A stretch of DNA of 37,272 nt from Rhodobacterales bacterium (GTDB lineage: Bacteria; Pseudomonadota; Alphaproteobacteria; Rhodobacterales; Rhodobacteraceae). The stretch spans positions 1-37,272 of the forward strand of contig PDOZ01000017.1 in the NCBI GenBank assembly GCA_002747325.1. Direction: 5' to 3'. Within the stretch, counting starts at the first letter, position 1. Every line of letters begins with the position of its first letter. The notes beneath the pieces were generated by a model that saw only the letters and a list, made by a program, of their open reading frames with translations, was not told where the DNA came from and did not search any database. This document shows positions 36,483-37,272 of the stretch, piece by piece. The position numbers and the translations under genes were made by a program.

Positions 36483-36490
36483 AGGAGGGA

Positions 36491-36811
36491 ATGATGAAAA
36501 AAGCCCTGCTGTTGCTGGTGGTTCTGGGGGTGGCTGTTGGCGCCTATTGGAGCTGGACCAGCCGCGCCCCGGATACAGCCGCATGGCGCGAAACCACCGC
36601 CACCATCACCGATGTGCAGCGCCTGGATGACGGCACCTTTGCCTATGCCATCCGCTATACCCCCGAAGGCGAAAATGGTGAACCGATCGCGCAATATGCG
36701 CTGGGTGTCCCGCAAGAACCCGTCGATGGGCAGTCGGTCAAAATGCGCTATCGGGTGCAGGAACCAGTGATTTACGAACTCCTTGAAGAACTGAAATGGC
36801 GCGCGGAATGA
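36491..36811 (+). CDS. Small membrane-anchored hypothetical protein
   Basis: A 106-residue protein with a single N-terminal membrane segment (KKALLLLVVLGVAVGAYWSW) and a periplasmic domain of about 75 residues (TATITDVQRLDDGTFAYAIRYTPEG and SVKMRYRVQEPVIYELLEELKW). This loosely recalls DUF3592-type small proteins, but I am not sure. AGGAGG lies 2 bp before the ATG at 36491 and 5 bp before the second ATG at 36494, which may be the true start. It follows the lipoprotein gene closely. Confidence 0.7.
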   Translation: MMKKALLLLVVLGVAVGAYWSWTSRAPDTAAWRETTATITDVQRLDDGTFAYAIRYTPEGENGEPIAQYALGVPQEPVDGQSVKMRYRVQEPVIYELLEELKWRAE

Positions 36812-36846
36812 AGTAACGGCGCCTTTCGGATACGGGCGAAAACAGC

Positions 36847-36886
36847 GGGCATTGGCCGTTTCCGGGTCAGTGCCCATTTATTTACC
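36847..36886 (+). terminator. Possible terminator after the small membrane protein
   Basis: GGGCATTG (36847-36854) pairs with CAGTGCCC (36868-36875) with one G-T wobble, followed by ATTTATTTACCC. A weak but plausible end for the lipoprotein and small membrane protein transcript. Confidence 0.35.
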
Positions 36887-36919
36887 CGGGTTGTTTCTCA
36901 GACGAACATCCCCCACGAG

Positions 36920-37072
36920 GCATTAACCTTAACGCCCCCCCTAACGCTGCCTCTACCGCATTAACCTTAACGCCCAACTTGCCAAAGACCAAAGCCAAGG
37001 CCCCCTCGGGACGCCCTGCCCGTCGGGCATGAAGCTGAATGCAGACGCGTTAACCTTAAAGCGTTAACCTTA
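36920..37072. repeat. Cluster of TTAACCTTAA motifs
   Basis: GCATTAACCTTAACGCCC occurs twice, exactly (36920-36937 and 36958-36975). TTAACCTTAA follows at 37050-37059 and TTAACCTTA at 37064-37072. A reverse-complement copy lies at 35853-35862. Together they form a repeat cluster just before the transposase fragment. Confidence 0.7.
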
Positions 37073-37086
37073 GGCCGAATCGACAT

Positions 37087-37272
37087 TTATCGCATCCATA
37101 GCATCGCTGATGCGAGGTGTATGAAGCTGAGAAAGTAGATGGCGCGTCTGTCGAAGCGGGTTGCGATGCGTCGGAAGTGTTTGAGCTTGTTGAAGCATCG
37201 CTCGACGGTGTTTCGTACCTTGTAGGCCTCGAAGTCGTAGGGGATGCGCCGCTTTCGGGTCGGGTTGCAGGG
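37087..37272 (-). mobile_element. IS5-family transposase, C-terminal end (partial)
   Basis: The minus strand reads in frame from the window edge to a TAA at 37087-37089, giving 61 residues: RRIPYDFEAYKVRNTVERCF followed by NKLKHFRRIATRFDRRAIYF and a final LASAMLWMR. This is the familiar C-terminus of IS5-family (IS427-like) DDE transposases, with the conserved R-x-x-V-E-R-x-F-x-x-L-K-x-F-R-R-I-A-T-R-Y/F-D. The rest of the element lies to the right of the window. The left end of the IS must lie between 37087 and the repeats around 37072, but I could not identify the terminal inverted repeat. Confidence 0.85.

Noticed and set aside
36920..37072. CtrA binding sites (TTAA-N7-TTAA)
   Set aside because: TTAA pairs are present but at 2-, 4- or 10-bp spacing, not 7, so canonical full sites are absent. 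The cluster is reported only as a repeat.

Overview
The window is a GC-rich piece of alphaproteobacterial chromosome, most likely from the Rhodobacterales (Rhodobacter/Paracoccaceae type). This is judged from gene content recalled from that group: a B12-dependent class II ribonucleotide reductase (nrdJ), class II (plant-type) DAHP synthase, an aglEFGK-type alpha-glucoside importer, a livK/GF/HM importer, PAS_5 and Hint-domain proteins, and an HU protein with a lysine/alanine/proline tail. No search was run. Nearly all genes are ordinary core or metabolic genes, and most long antisense reading frames are GC-driven shadows.

Layout. 1-226: the start of a small membrane-anchored protein running out of the window. 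227-824: no convincing gene, but two strong hairpins (one a terminator with no gene in front of it) and a 57-bp palindromic repeat. 825-6522 (minus): aglE-aglF-aglG-aglK in one tight operon, then prfB. 6523-7093: a 14-bp tandem repeat and two terminators. 7094-10834 (minus): nrdJ with a likely NrdR box upstream. 11434-13267 (minus): pdxH, a double cold-shock-domain protein, a DUF192 protein and tRNA-Pro. 13402-15347 (plus): fabI, a LysE-family exporter and a xanthine phosphoribosyltransferase. 15393-17561 (minus): yicC, gmk and a gamma-carbonic-anhydrase-like protein, overlapping or closely spaced. 17754-20665: a PAS-like gene, a VasI-like gene and DAHP synthase. 20873-27558 (plus): a GlxA-type AraC regulator, then a branched-chain amino-acid type ABC importer carrying a small unknown periplasmic protein between its ATPase and permease genes. 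27685-29540: an IscA/SufA-type Fe-S protein, two tRNA-Val genes either side of a histidine phosphatase, and an HU-like protein. 29674-33909 (minus): lon (with a heat-shock-like promoter), tgt and a secreted phospholipase-A2-like protein. 34022-34369 (plus): a SufT-like DUF59 protein behind a palindromic operator. 34370-37272: a gene-poor end with repeats, a degenerate Hint-domain protein, a lipoprotein, a small membrane protein, a cluster of TTAACCTTAA motifs and the tail of an IS5-family transposase.

How the genes work together. The clearest units are sugar import (agl), amino-acid import (liv, with three evenly spaced TTGCGCAAA boxes upstream of livK), nucleotide metabolism (nrdJ, gmk, gpt), Fe-S cluster assembly (two separate factors) and proteostasis (lon). 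No phage, CRISPR array, secretion system or biosynthetic cluster is present. The most unusual observations are the orphan terminator and its shared tail motif, the dispersed palindromic repeats, the evenly spaced operator boxes, the AraC regulator lacking its nucleophile-elbow segment, the apparently inactive Hint domain and the liv-embedded small secreted protein.
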